From Thiothrix fructosivorans (GTDB lineage: Bacteria; Pseudomonadota; Gammaproteobacteria; Thiotrichales; Thiotrichaceae), in contig NZ_JAFMPM010000008.1 in NCBI RefSeq assembly GCF_017349355.1, positions 992,001 through 1,056,000 of the forward strand: 64,000 nt of DNA, in the 5' to 3' direction. The stretch's first letter is position 1. Each line of letters opens with the position of its first letter. Shown in pieces: positions 43,510 through 51,898 of the stretch. A program made the translations under genes and the position numbers. A model generated the notes under the pieces. It was not told the DNA's origin and searched no databases. It saw nothing but the letters and a program-made list of their open reading frames with translations.

Positions 43510-43905
43510 ATGAAATATTCCTTCTTTATAATTTTTATGCTGATATTATCAGTAGCATACTTTTTTCTACCATCAAAAACATCGTCTATTGGTGAATTAG
43601 GAATGCAGTTTGAGTATATGGGGTGTGTTGGTGATTGGTCTGATGATCAATCAATTAAAACAATAATCACTAAAGAAGATACTCGAAATACATCGTTTTT
43701 AGTTCAAAATCCGGCAACCTGTGGTTTTGACTCAGCTAGTCAAGCTAGCTATAAAATTGAAGGTGATACCTTAATTCTTTCATATAAATATGATGAGCTG
43801 GATGGCGCTTTAGCTGCATGTATTTGTAAGTATCAATCACGTTTTACTTTTAAGGATAGTCCTGTAAATATCAATCATGTGGAATTTCATTCGCAAGGTT
43901 CTTAA
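43510..43905 (+). CDS. Hypothetical exported or membrane-anchored protein
   Basis: A 131-residue protein with an N-terminal hydrophobic segment (YSFFIIFMLILSVAYFF) that may be a signal peptide or anchor. An extracytoplasmic part follows, with four Cys (MGCVGD, TCGFDS, ACICKY). Codon use is AT-rich. It lies between the two IS66 copies. The family is not recognised. Confidence 0.55.
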   Translation: MKYSFFIIFMLILSVAYFFLPSKTSSIGELGMQFEYMGCVGDWSDDQSIKTIITKEDTRNTSFLVQNPATCGFDSASQASYKIEGDTLILSYKYDELDGALAACICKYQSRFTFKDSPVNINHVEFHSQGS

Positions 43906-43934
43906 GTAATATGGAGAAATAACTTAAAGTTTAT

Positions 43935-44291
43935 ATGAAGCTGACTAAACAAAATTATGCTGAAATAATTTCAGGGTTATCTCAAGAAGATAAAGTTTCG
44001 TTTTATGAATTTCTTTCTCATAATCTGACTGTATCTTGTAGGGTAATGTGGTCAAATGAAGCGATTTCAAAAGATGAGATTATTGATTCTATGAAATGGA
44101 TTAATGAGATACTGCATAGAGTTACTGCAAAAATCAGAGTTGAACGTTTGAAGCAACACGAATGGAAGGAAGAGGATGTCATTAAAATGATCTTTGGGTG
44201 TGTCAATCAATGTCCTCAGATAAACTCCGAAGTAACATGGGCATTAAGAAAAAGTTTTGAAACTTTGTTGAAAGCTCAATCTCAAAAATAA
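43935..44291 (+). CDS. Hypothetical soluble protein
   Basis: A 118-residue, mostly helical protein (MKLTKQNYAEIISGLSQEDK). It lies 29 bases after the preceding gene on the same strand, in an AT-rich stretch between the IS66 copies. It has no recognisable motif. A toxin immunity or accessory role is possible in such a setting but unproven. Confidence 0.55.
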   Translation: MKLTKQNYAEIISGLSQEDKVSFYEFLSHNLTVSCRVMWSNEAISKDEIIDSMKWINEILHRVTAKIRVERLKQHEWKEEDVIKMIFGCVNQCPQINSEVTWALRKSFETLLKAQSQK

Positions 44292-44336
44292 TTGAGAAAA
44301 TCAATCGAGTCCGCCCCTTTGATTCCACTATTTAAT

Positions 44337-44600
44337 TCATGCCGCCAATTTCTGACGAGCATGAAGTAGATCATAAGTCATCTGCATCCGCAACCAATGT
44401 TCAGCATTCGGTTTGCCAAAAACGTTCTCCAGCTTAATGGCGGTTTCTGCCGTAATCGGAGCGTAACCGTTGACGATGCTAGAGAGCGTTTTGCGACTAA
44501 TACCGAGTTTTTCGGCTGTTGCGGTAATGCTCATATTTAATTCCTTGAGAATGTCTTCCCCAAGAATTTCACCCGGATGGGCTGGGTCATATATAGGCAT
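44337..44600 (-). CDS. higA: HigA-type antitoxin (XRE family)
   Basis: An 87-residue protein with the HigA start PAHPGEILGEDILKELNMS. It has an XRE helix-turn-helix, ATAEKLGISRKTLSSIVNG, near residues 28-46, and the tail AEHWLRMQMTYDLLHARQ. HigA binds HigB and represses the operon promoter. The toxin gene precedes it by 11 bases, the usual HigBA order. Confidence 0.92.
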   Translation of the reverse strand: MPIYDPAHPGEILGEDILKELNMSITATAEKLGISRKTLSSIVNGYAPITAETAIKLENVFGKPNAEHWLRMQMTYDLLHARQKLAA

Positions 44601-44611
44601 GGTGTTTATCC

Positions 44612-44830
44612 TCAGTGGTAATCTTCATGGTCGATAAGTTCAATATCCTGTTCAGTGAATCGAAACGTGATACGCCAGTTGCCATTGACTTTGACCGACC
44701 ATGTTCCTTGTCGATTGCCCTGCAAAGAGTGAAGTCGATAGCTGGGAATGTCCATCAAATTGATCTTCCTCAACGAAAATCTCGCAGAAATTCTTATACT
44801 TAAAAGCTGAAAGAGTCCATCATCATACAC
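44612..44830 (-). CDS. higB: HigB-type toxin, probably N-terminally damaged
   Basis: A RelE-fold mRNA interferase partner of HigA. The C-terminal two thirds match HigB (IPSYRLHSLQGNRQGTWSVK, VNGNWRITFRF and the final IDHEDYH). The product is 72 residues against about 92 for the family. The first 20 residues (from a GTG start, YDDGLFQLLSIRISARF) do not look like the usual KSFRHKGLEKFF-type beginning. The gene is therefore likely truncated or rearranged at its 5' end, next to the divergent IS-interrupted gene. The toxin may be inactive. Confidence 0.75.
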   Translation of the reverse strand: MYDDGLFQLLSIRISARFSLRKINLMDIPSYRLHSLQGNRQGTWSVKVNGNWRITFRFTEQDIELIDHEDYH

Positions 44831-45167
44831 TTAGACGATTGACGTGGAGTTTGCTCATGGCTGAAGAACCCATCAAAAAGAAGGCGTGGTATGAAATAAT
44901 TGCCATACTGACACCTTTCATTATTGGTATTTGCGTCACTGGGCTTGGCACGTATTTCACGCAAGTTTATAACTTCAGGCAGCTACAAATAAATCAACTC
45001 AATCTGCTCGATAAATTTAAAGACTCACTTCTTTCGGAAGATGCTGATAAGCGTACCTTTGCATACGAATCATTTGTTACGCTGGGTTATGAAAGTCTGG
45101 CAGTCAAAATGATTGTGATTAACAAGGATTCTGCGGGTCGTTCCGTCATTCAAGAAATAAAATCCAC

Positions 45168-46807
45168 GTAATTGATCACATCCCCACCCCTTGCGGTAAA
45201 GCGGGCAGGGCAAAGCCAGCGCGGGCAGCGGTAATAACACTGGCAAGATAAGCCAAGGCAGACTGTCCACGTTTGCGGCAAGTACCGATGATGCTGGCCA
45301 GCATGGCAAACGCACGGCTCCCCGTAGCACTCTTTGTGCCATGGTTGGTTTTGCGCAGGATCACCCAATGGCGCAACGCCCGCTCAGCCTCATTATTGGT
45401 CAAGGGAAGCCACGGGTGGTCAAGGATTCGGAAAATGGCATCCCAATCATTGATGAACTCTTTCGCCAGTGCCGCCGTCTTGTCATGGGCAGATACGGCA
45501 TGGATCAAGCATAATGCCCTGAATTCCAGGAGTTTTGCCTGATGGCGTTGACGGATCACGTCGGTTTGCGTCCCCACCGTGCCGCCTGCTGCCCGCCAAG
45601 CGTAAATGTCGTCCTGTAATACCCTCAGCCAAGCGAGGGTGAAGTTGCCAAACGTCCGCCCGTCTTTGTCCAGTGATTCTGCCAGCCCACGGGCTTTGCG
45701 GATCAGGTGCGCCCAGCAACGCAAGCGTTTGGGGTGGTGGCGGTAAGCGGCATAGCCATCACTCATCAGCCAGCCCCCAAAGTGGGGGCTAATCACGTTG
45801 TCGAGCATTTCAATGGTGCGCTGCCCTACGTAGAAACAAACGCTGAGGGTGGTGACGAATGTCCATAGCCACAGGGCTTCGCCACGCTCTTTCCAAGAGG
45901 TTTCATCAATATACAGCACCCCGCCGTCAGCGGTGGCTTCTGCCAACAGCCCTTCCACCAAGGCATCTTCCAATGGAGAAGCACTCGCGGCTGCTTCCTC
46001 AAAACATTGCTGCAACACCCCGACACTTAGGGGAATGCCCAACACCTCCCGCAACAGTTCTTGTGTGCCACGCAGTGACAAGCGTGAGCGCAGCCGTAGG
46101 TGGACAATAAGTGCCGCCAGATTGCCCCCAATCAGCCGCCACTCGCCCACATCAACCTCCGGGTATAACGGGTCGGGAGCTTGGCGATGCGGGATATGGC
46201 GGCTCACATGACCGCAGGTGCATACGCTATCGTGAAGGTGGTGGCGGGTGGTGATGACGGTCAGTCCGGGGTTCCCATCCGTGCCAAACTGGATGTCCAC
46301 ACTGTCATAGGCGGTATAAATACGGGAGACAGCCGCATCCAGGGACCTGCCACAGGCTTCACATCGGCTGGGGTAATGGTGTTCGTCTGCATTGATGGGC
46401 GGATGCCATACCCGACCATAACCCGGTGCGCCGGGTTGTTTACCCGCTTTGCGTTTGGCTGGTTGGGCTGGCTTTGTGCCCGCCACAGCTTCTGGTTCCG
46501 GGGTTGGCTTTCCTCTGGCTGCACCCACCCCTTCTGTTTCGGGCAAAGCCACCGTTTTGGGTGACGTTTCCCACGGGAAACCGCTGCTGGGTGGTTTGGA
46601 GGAGTTGTTGGAGTTTTGGTTGATCTGTTCCCGCGCTTCTTTCAGGTCATGCAACAACTTGGTCGACAGGTGCAGCAGTTCCTCCGGCGTGAGCTTGGCA
46701 AGGTACTGGCTGTTAAGCTGTTTGAGGCTGTGGTCTTTCAGTTGTTGGGTCATCGGGGGAGTGTCGCAAATTTAGTGCGTTTGGGTAAGGGGGGACTGTT
46801 CAGTTAC
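45168..46807 (-). mobile_element. IS66-family insertion sequence, copy 2 (1640 bp)
   Basis: Same element as at 41613-43252. Its own 8-bp target duplication, AAATCCAC, lies at 45160-45167 and 46808-46815. The two copies have different duplications, so each arose by a separate insertion and they do not mark a composite transposon of the DNA between them. They are in the same orientation and 1.9 kb apart, so recombination between them could delete the intervening genes. Confidence 0.93.
45176..46753 (-). CDS. IS66-family transposase (TnpC-like), copy 2
   Basis: Translation is identical, residue for residue, to the 525-residue transposase of copy 1. Both copies are intact, so either could supply transposase. 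Confidence 0.95.
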   Translation of the reverse strand: MTQQLKDHSLKQLNSQYLAKLTPEELLHLSTKLLHDLKEAREQINQNSNNSSKPPSSGFPWETSPKTVALPETEGVGAARGKPTPEPEAVAGTKPAQPAKRKAGKQPGAPGYGRVWHPPINADEHHYPSRCEACGRSLDAAVSRIYTAYDSVDIQFGTDGNPGLTVITTRHHLHDSVCTCGHVSRHIPHRQAPDPLYPEVDVGEWRLIGGNLAALIVHLRLRSRLSLRGTQELLREVLGIPLSVGVLQQCFEEAAASASPLEDALVEGLLAEATADGGVLYIDETSWKERGEALWLWTFVTTLSVCFYVGQRTIEMLDNVISPHFGGWLMSDGYAAYRHHPKRLRCWAHLIRKARGLAESLDKDGRTFGNFTLAWLRVLQDDIYAWRAAGGTVGTQTDVIRQRHQAKLLEFRALCLIHAVSAHDKTAALAKEFINDWDAIFRILDHPWLPLTNNEAERALRHWVILRKTNHGTKSATGSRAFAMLASIIGTCRKRGQSALAYLASVITAARAGFALPALPQGVGM

Positions 46808-47203
46808 AAATCCACTGGTACGGCAACAACCAAAGCCGAGGCATCAGCTATTCTTCCCACGCTTCCCGCACAGGTATACATTCAAATTGCATCGGAATCT
46901 CAACGCGTTAAAGCTAATGAGATCACAACCCAGTTGCAGCAAAAAGGTTTCGTCATGCCCGGAATAGAAAATATGGCGGGTAAGGGGGCGGATATGCCCA
47001 AAAATACCAACGTTCGCTATTTCAACGACGAAGATAAACAAACCGCAGAAGCTATCGTTGCTATACTCAAAGAAGCAGGCATAACCACCGCATACGCCTA
47101 TCCCGTTTCAAAATATAAAGTCAAAGCAGGGGGTCTTGAAGTATGGTTTTCAGCCGATGTACATTAGTATTACACTCGTGTTCCACTGAATAGGTGAACC
47201 GCT

Positions 47204-47677
47204 ATGCAAATCAACCTATTGTTCAATAAAGACGAATGGGGTCGCGCATCCCTTACAGGCACAATTGCTGTCAGTGAACCATGCCACACCTTGATTTACG
47301 CTACGTACAAGGGTGACGTTTGGTGGGCGAAAAGCGCAAGTGCCCTCAGCGAAATTTCATACAGTGCTCTCTATCACCACGTACATGATGGCGAGAAACG
47401 CCAAGTCATCGTGAATTGCGGCGTAACCCTTCAGAATTTTGTCATGCCATCCGGTTACGACCCGCTACATTCTTGCGTGGTCGACATTACCCTACTGACA
47501 CCAAACACCCTGTATGCGTGTCGCGAGCATGAACTGGGCATTATTTTGCTTCCAAAAAGTGCAACAAAATCCATGCGGAATAAAATCTGGAAACTCAAAG
47601 ATGTGTTAATGACTGATGCGTTGCTGCCCTTCAGCGATGAACTTTCGCATGGAAGAACAGGGCACAGAACAAAATAA
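47204..47677 (+). CDS. Hypothetical protein
   Basis: A 157-residue soluble protein (MQINLLFNKDEWGRASLTGT) rich in beta strands, with no recognised motif. GC content is closer to that of core genes than the AT-rich genes just upstream. It lies between an IS-split gene and the xisH locus. The function is unknown. Confidence 0.6.
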   Translation: MQINLLFNKDEWGRASLTGTIAVSEPCHTLIYATYKGDVWWAKSASALSEISYSALYHHVHDGEKRQVIVNCGVTLQNFVMPSGYDPLHSCVVDITLLTPNTLYACREHELGIILLPKSATKSMRNKIWKLKDVLMTDALLPFSDELSHGRTGHRTK

Positions 47678-47941
47678 ACGTGTTCTGGTATACTCAGCCA
47701 ATACTCGGTTCAGCAGAAATGTAAAGGATTGCGGATGTCAAAACGGGATAAGTACCATGAAACGGTGAAGCAAGCCCTCATGAGGGAAGGCTGGGCGATC
47801 ACGCATGACCCGTATATGTTCAAAACTGACCCAAAACTCGCTACTGATCTAGGGGCAGAGCGTTTGCTTGCGGCTGAACGTGGCTATGAACGCATTGCTG
47901 TCGAGATCAAAAGTTTTTTACGCTCATCCCAAGTAGTTGAT

Positions 47942-49414
47942 CAGGTTGCGCGGCAAACCTCGTCCTTCAGGGCGGGGAGGATAGCGCGGGTGGCGAAGCC
48001 GCCCTATGTTCGTAGTGTTTAGTGTGGTATTTGCTGCTGCGCGATGTACAGGCGAATGACTGAAGTGTACCGATCCTCCCATTCCGTTTATCGGCTGAAA
48101 CCAGCATTTACGGTGGATTCAGGCACACGAAGTAGGGATTTTAGTCTACCCTCAACACCATGCAACGACTACAAGCCTTCAAATACGAACTGATGCCAGA
48201 CGGCGGTCAACAGCACACCCTGCGCCGTTACGCGGGTTCGTGTCGGTTTGTTTACAACAAGGCGTTGGCGTTGCAACAAGCCAATCATGAAGCGGGTGAA
48301 AAGTTCATCGGTTATGTGGCAATGGCAAAACACCTGACCGCATGGCGCAATGGCACAGAAACGCCTTGGCTGAAAGATGCCCCTGTCCATCCCTTGCAGC
48401 ACGCCTTAAAGGATTTGGAAAAAGCCTACAAAAATTTCTTTGCCAAGCGTGCGGATTTCCCCCGCTTCAAGCGCAAAGGCAGCGGCGACAGTTTCCGCTA
48501 TCCCGACCCCAAACAAATTAAGCTCGATCAAGGTAATAGCCGTATTTTCCTGCCAAAACTGGGTTGGATACGCTACCGCAACAGCCGCGAGGTGCTGGGT
48601 GAGTTACGCAATGTCACGGTATCCGGTAAAAACGGCAAGTGGTACATCAGCATCCAAATCCAACGGGAAGTGGAACAACCAACGCCCACAGCTACATCCA
48701 GCATCGGCATCGACTTAGGCATTGCCCGTTTTGCCACGCTCTCGGATGGCAGCTATATTGCCCCGCTCAACAGCTTCAAAACCCAACAAGCCAAACTCGC
48801 CAAATACCAAAGGCGCATGGCGCATAAGCAGAAATTCAGCAACAACTGGAAAAAGGCGAAAGCCAAAGTTCAAAAACTCCACACACAAATCGCCAATACC
48901 CGCCGCGATTTCCTGCACAAAGCGACGACAACAATCAGCCAAAACCACGCGGTAGTGTTCGTCGAAGATTTGCAGGTAAGTAATATGAGCCGATCAGCGG
49001 TAGGCACGGCAGAAAATCCCGGCAAGAACGTGGCGGCAAAGTCTGGCTTAAACAAAGCCATTCTCGACCAAGGTTGGGGTGAATTTCGACGGCAACTCGA
49101 CTATAAACTGGCGTGGAATGGCGGTATGTTGTTCGCCGTGCCACCGCATTACACCAGCCAAGAATGCCCCGAATGTCACCACATATCAGCGGATAACCGC
49201 CAAACGCAAGCTACGTTTGTGTGCGTGAAATGTCACTATGAAAATCACGCCGATCATGTCGGCGCGATCAATGTTAAAGAGCGGGGACACCGCTTGTTAG
49301 CCTGTGGAGATGCGGTATTAAGCCGCTCGATGAAGCAGGAACTCGCCGAAGTAAGTCAGCTATTTAGCTGAATGCAGTAGGAATCCCCTTCCTTTAGGGA
49401 GGGGAGGATGTCAA
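47942..49414 (+). mobile_element. IS200/IS605-type (IS1341-like) element with tnpB only
   Basis: A 1473-bp insertion whose limits come from the interrupted xisH frame. It starts after TTGAT (47937-47941) and ends with ATGTCAA at 49414. It has a left-end hairpin CCTCGTCCTTCAGGGCGGGG (47958-47977) and a right-end hairpin CCCCTTCCTTTAGGGAGGGG (49385-49404). Both are nearly the same as those of the element at 7806-9039, although the two TnpB proteins are very different. There is no tnpA. The predicted TnpB guide begins at 49415 (TTAGAGGAAGCCATTG). Confidence 0.92.
48160..49371 (+). CDS. tnpB: TnpB, RNA-guided nuclease of an IS200/IS605-type element
   Basis: A 403-residue TnpB with the complete canonical active site. 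RuvC-I is SIGIDLGIARFATL near residue 186. RuvC-II Glu is in VVFVEDLQVSNMS near 268. The zinc ribbon is CPECHH...CVKCHY near 338-360, and RuvC-III Asp is in NHADHVGAINVKERG. The N-terminus, LQAFKYELMPDGGQQHTLRR, and the segment AGSCRFVYNKALALQ are the family's helical start. Cleavage next to a TTGAT-like motif at empty donor sites would favour retention of the element. Confidence 0.94.
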   Translation: MQRLQAFKYELMPDGGQQHTLRRYAGSCRFVYNKALALQQANHEAGEKFIGYVAMAKHLTAWRNGTETPWLKDAPVHPLQHALKDLEKAYKNFFAKRADFPRFKRKGSGDSFRYPDPKQIKLDQGNSRIFLPKLGWIRYRNSREVLGELRNVTVSGKNGKWYISIQIQREVEQPTPTATSSIGIDLGIARFATLSDGSYIAPLNSFKTQQAKLAKYQRRMAHKQKFSNNWKKAKAKVQKLHTQIANTRRDFLHKATTTISQNHAVVFVEDLQVSNMSRSAVGTAENPGKNVAAKSGLNKAILDQGWGEFRRQLDYKLAWNGGMLFAVPPHYTSQECPECHHISADNRQTQATFVCVKCHYENHADHVGAINVKERGHRLLACGDAVLSRSMKQELAEVSQLFS

Positions 49415-49608
49415 TTAGAGGAAGCCATTGGGCAATACGCTCTATACCAGCTTTTTTTGCGCCAGAGTGACCCAGAACGCCAACTCTATTTGGCTGTTCC
49501 TCGCCATGCACTCGATAATATTCTGAGTCGTGAGGTTGGGCGTGTGGCAATAGAAGGGCTGAAGGTCAATGTGATTGTCTATTCTTTAGCGGAAGAGAAG
49601 CCACTTCA

Positions 49609-49962
49609 ATGGAAACCCCAGTAGCTTTTTATCAACGTTGCATCAAGCAAGTGTTAAGCGAATATGGCACGTTGAAAACAGATGACTCTGAGACACAACT
49701 CATTTTTGACGATGAGCGGATGCACTATTTAGTCATGTGGTTAGGTTGGCGCGGTCATAAACGCATCCATGAATGTGCCATCCATATCGACATTGTAAAA
49801 GATCAAATCGTGATTCAGTGGAATGACACCGAGGAATTGTTGGATGAAACGCTGATGGATATGGGTGTTCCCAAAACAGCAATTTGCTTGGGTACAATTC
49901 CCCCAGAATTCCGTGACGCTCCGCTCATGGAGGACGCTCCTCAATATCAAGAGGCTGCTTGA
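49609..49962 (+). CDS. xisI: XisI, fdxN-element excision controlling factor
   Basis: A 117-residue XisI-like protein (TPVAFYQRCIKQVLSEYGTL, MHYLVMWLGWRGHKRIHECA, HIDIVKDQIVIQWNDTEE). XisI pairs with XisH. Both were first named in cyanobacteria as controlling factors for DNA-element excision, but the pair is widespread in genomes without that element and its general role is not settled. The start overlaps the last 16 bases of the split xisH. XisI itself is intact. Confidence 0.9.
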   Translation: METPVAFYQRCIKQVLSEYGTLKTDDSETQLIFDDERMHYLVMWLGWRGHKRIHECAIHIDIVKDQIVIQWNDTEELLDETLMDMGVPKTAICLGTIPPEFRDAPLMEDAPQYQEAA

Positions 49963-49971
49963 TGAATTCGG

Positions 49972-50973
49972 CTAAACCGCCGCCAATTCCGTCAACGCCC
50001 AACGCGGACGCGCATTAATCACCGCCGCTTCACTCGCGCCCGCCTGCAAGCGCAACGCACCCGCATACGCAATCATTGCGCCGTTATCGGTGCAAAACGC
50101 CAAACGCGGGAAATACACTTCTGCTTTCAACTCCGCCAGCCGCGCCCGCAAGCGTCGATTCGCACCCACGCCGCCCGCCACTACCAGCCGCTTACGCCCC
50201 GCCTGTTCCAACGCCCGCCGACATTTGATAAACAGCGTATCCACCACCGCCTCCTCAAACGCCCGCGCAATATCCGCCTTATCCTGCTCCGTCTGCCCAG
50301 ACTTCTGCCACGTCGTCAGTGAAAACGTCTTCAAGCCGCTGAAGCTAAAATCACAGCCCGGTCGATCCACCATCGGGCGCGGAAATTTGTAAATCCCCTC
50401 ACGTCCTTGTTCCGCGAGCTTCGCCAGCAAGGGGCCACCCGGATAATCCAAGCCCATCAGTTTGGCGGTCTTGTCAAACGCCTCGCCTGCCGCATCATCC
50501 ACGCTTTCGCCCAGAATGTGGTATTCGCCAATACGCGGCACATCCACCAGCATGGTATGCCCGCCCGACACCAGCAATGCCACAAACGGCAATTCCGGCG
50601 GATTTTCTTCCAGCATCGGCGCGAGCAAATGCCCTTCCATGTGATGCACGCCCACTGCTGGGATATTCAAACCCCACGCCATCGACCGCGCAATCGAAGC
50701 CCCCGTCAGCAATGCCCCGATCAGCCCAGGCCCGGCGGTGTAGGCAATGCCATCAATATCCGCCATCGTCATGTTTGCATCCACCAACGCCTCGCGCAGC
50801 AACGGCAACACGCGCCGGATATGATCCCGCGATGCCAATTCCGGCACAACGCCGCCGTATTCCGCGTGCATCGCAATTTGGCTGAACAAGCGATGCGCCA
50901 ACAAGCCTTTATCGGTGTCGTACAACGCCACGCCGGTTTCATCACAAGAGCTTTCAATTCCAAGTACGCGCAT
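49972..50973 (-). CDS. tsaD: tRNA threonylcarbamoyladenosine synthase subunit TsaD
   Basis: A 333-residue Kae1/TsaD protein, which transfers the threonylcarbamoyl group to A37 of ANN-decoding tRNAs together with TsaB and TsaE. It begins [18 protein letters not shown]. The metal-binding motif is [15 protein letters not shown] near residue 110, and further signatures are [11 protein letters not shown] and [15 protein letters not shown]. The protein is complete. The other tsa genes are not in the window. Confidence 0.95.
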   Translation of the reverse strand: MRVLGIESSCDETGVALYDTDKGLLAHRLFSQIAMHAEYGGVVPELASRDHIRRVLPLLREALVDANMTMADIDGIAYTAGPGLIGALLTGASIARSMAWGLNIPAVGVHHMEGHLLAPMLEENPPELPFVALLVSGGHTMLVDVPRIGEYHILGESVDDAAGEAFDKTAKLMGLDYPGGPLLAKLAEQGREGIYKFPRPMVDRPGCDFSFSGLKTFSLTTWQKSGQTEQDKADIARAFEEAVVDTLFIKCRRALEQAGRKRLVVAGGVGANRRLRARLAELKAEVYFPRLAFCTDNGAMIAYAGALRLQAGASEAAVINARPRWALTELAAV

Positions 50974-51052
50974 GAGGGTCTTCTGGTTAAATCAAGATGA
51001 ACGGCAGTATATATGCTAAAGTTGCGCGATGACAAAACAAGGTATTGGAAAC

Positions 51053-51796
51053 ATGCGATTCTTCTGGATACCCTTGCTGGCGCTTTTGCTGTTGGCACAG
51101 ACACCCGTTGTATGGGCAAAAGATCGGCTGATTTTACTCGCCGGACAATCCAACATGATGGGGCGCGGCAAGGTCAGCGAACTCCCCGCCACCTACAAAA
51201 CCACCCCCGCCAATGTGAAATACTTCTACCAAGGGCGCGAACACCCGCTGGCAAAATTTGCGTGGTTTGGCCCCGAAGTTAGCTTTGCGCACGATGTCGC
51301 CCGTGCTTTCCCCCACGACACCATCATCATGGTCAAGCAAGCCGCCACGGGCAGCCTGATCCAGCAATGGCAACCGGGGCAGGCGCTTTACAAAGGCTTG
51401 TTGCGCCAAGTCGGTTTTGCCACTCCCAAAGACACGACTTTGCAGGCAGATGCAATTCTGTGGATGCAGGGTGAAAGTGATGCCCAAGAATCTATCGGGG
51501 TCGCCAAACAATACGGGCAACGTTTCGCTAATCTGGTGACACATTTGCGGCAAGATTTGGACTCGCCTAACAGTGCGTTCATTTACGGGCAGGTGAATCT
51601 GGATCACCCAGAACATGCGGAAGCTATCGCGTCGGTACGCAATCAGCAGCAAGCCGCACAACGTTCGGTATCTCGCGCCGTAATGGTTTCTACCGACGGG
51701 CTGGGTAAGCAGGATGATGGCATCCACTACAACGCACAAGGGCAAATGGAATTGGGCAAACGCTTTGCAAAAGCCTACATTCAACAGATGAAATAG
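51053..51796 (+). CDS. Secreted SASA-type carbohydrate acetylesterase
   Basis: A sialate O-acetylesterase-like (SASA domain) hydrolase of about 247 residues. A signal peptide, MRFFWIPLLALLLLAQTPVV followed by WA, supports the start at ATG 51053 rather than 51029. The catalytic Ser is in ILLAGQSNMMGRG and the Asp/His pair is in DGIHYNAQGQMELG near the C-terminus. The oxyanion-like block is LWMQGESDA. It probably deacetylates polysaccharides in the periplasm or outside. It stands alone between tsaD and the fumarase gene. Confidence 0.85.
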   Translation: MRFFWIPLLALLLLAQTPVVWAKDRLILLAGQSNMMGRGKVSELPATYKTTPANVKYFYQGREHPLAKFAWFGPEVSFAHDVARAFPHDTIIMVKQAATGSLIQQWQPGQALYKGLLRQVGFATPKDTTLQADAILWMQGESDAQESIGVAKQYGQRFANLVTHLRQDLDSPNSAFIYGQVNLDHPEHAEAIASVRNQQQAAQRSVSRAVMVSTDGLGKQDDGIHYNAQGQMELGKRFAKAYIQQMK

Positions 51797-51898
51797 CGCA
51801 CGAAATAATGGTATTCACACGCATTTTCGCCTACGATTGTGCGCCACAACAAAAACAGTCTCCGCCCGCAGTTGATCAACCACCAAGGGAATAGAGCC

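Larger units (their letters stand above)
44857..47167 (+). pseudogene. Membrane protein with LytR_C-like domain, split by IS66 copy 2
   Basis: From the ATG at 44857 (GGAG at 44847-44850) the 5' part encodes AEEPIKKKAWYEIIAILTPF and one membrane segment, up to SVIQEIKST at 45167. After the element and one duplicate 8-mer, the frame resumes at 46816 with GTATTKAEASAILPTLPAQV, then YIQIASESQRVKANEITTQL. It ends VWFSADVH at 47167. The C-terminal part resembles LytR-C/SPOR-like domains, where a modified beta strand is followed by MPKNTNVRYFNDEDKQTAEA. The restored protein has about 220 residues. Confidence 0.82.
47735..49624 (+). pseudogene. xisH: xisH, split by a TnpB element
   Basis: XisH is the fdxN-element excision controlling factor, a PD-(D/E)XK-like protein of about 138 residues. 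The first half starts at ATG 47735 (AAAGGA at 47723-47728) as SKRDKYHETVKQALMREGWA and continues with YERIAVEIKSFLRSSQVVD up to 47941. The second half resumes at 49415 with LEEAIGQYALYQLFLRQSDP, then LYLAVPRHALDNI, ending LQWKPQ at TAG 49624. The cut falls exactly between codons, after TTGAT. The last 16 bases overlap the start of xisI. As it stands the protein cannot be made in full. Confidence 0.9.

Noticed and set aside
41613-46807. The two IS66 copies as ends of a composite transposon
   Set aside because: Each copy has its own different 8-bp duplication, which shows two independent insertions and not joint movement of the intervening DNA.
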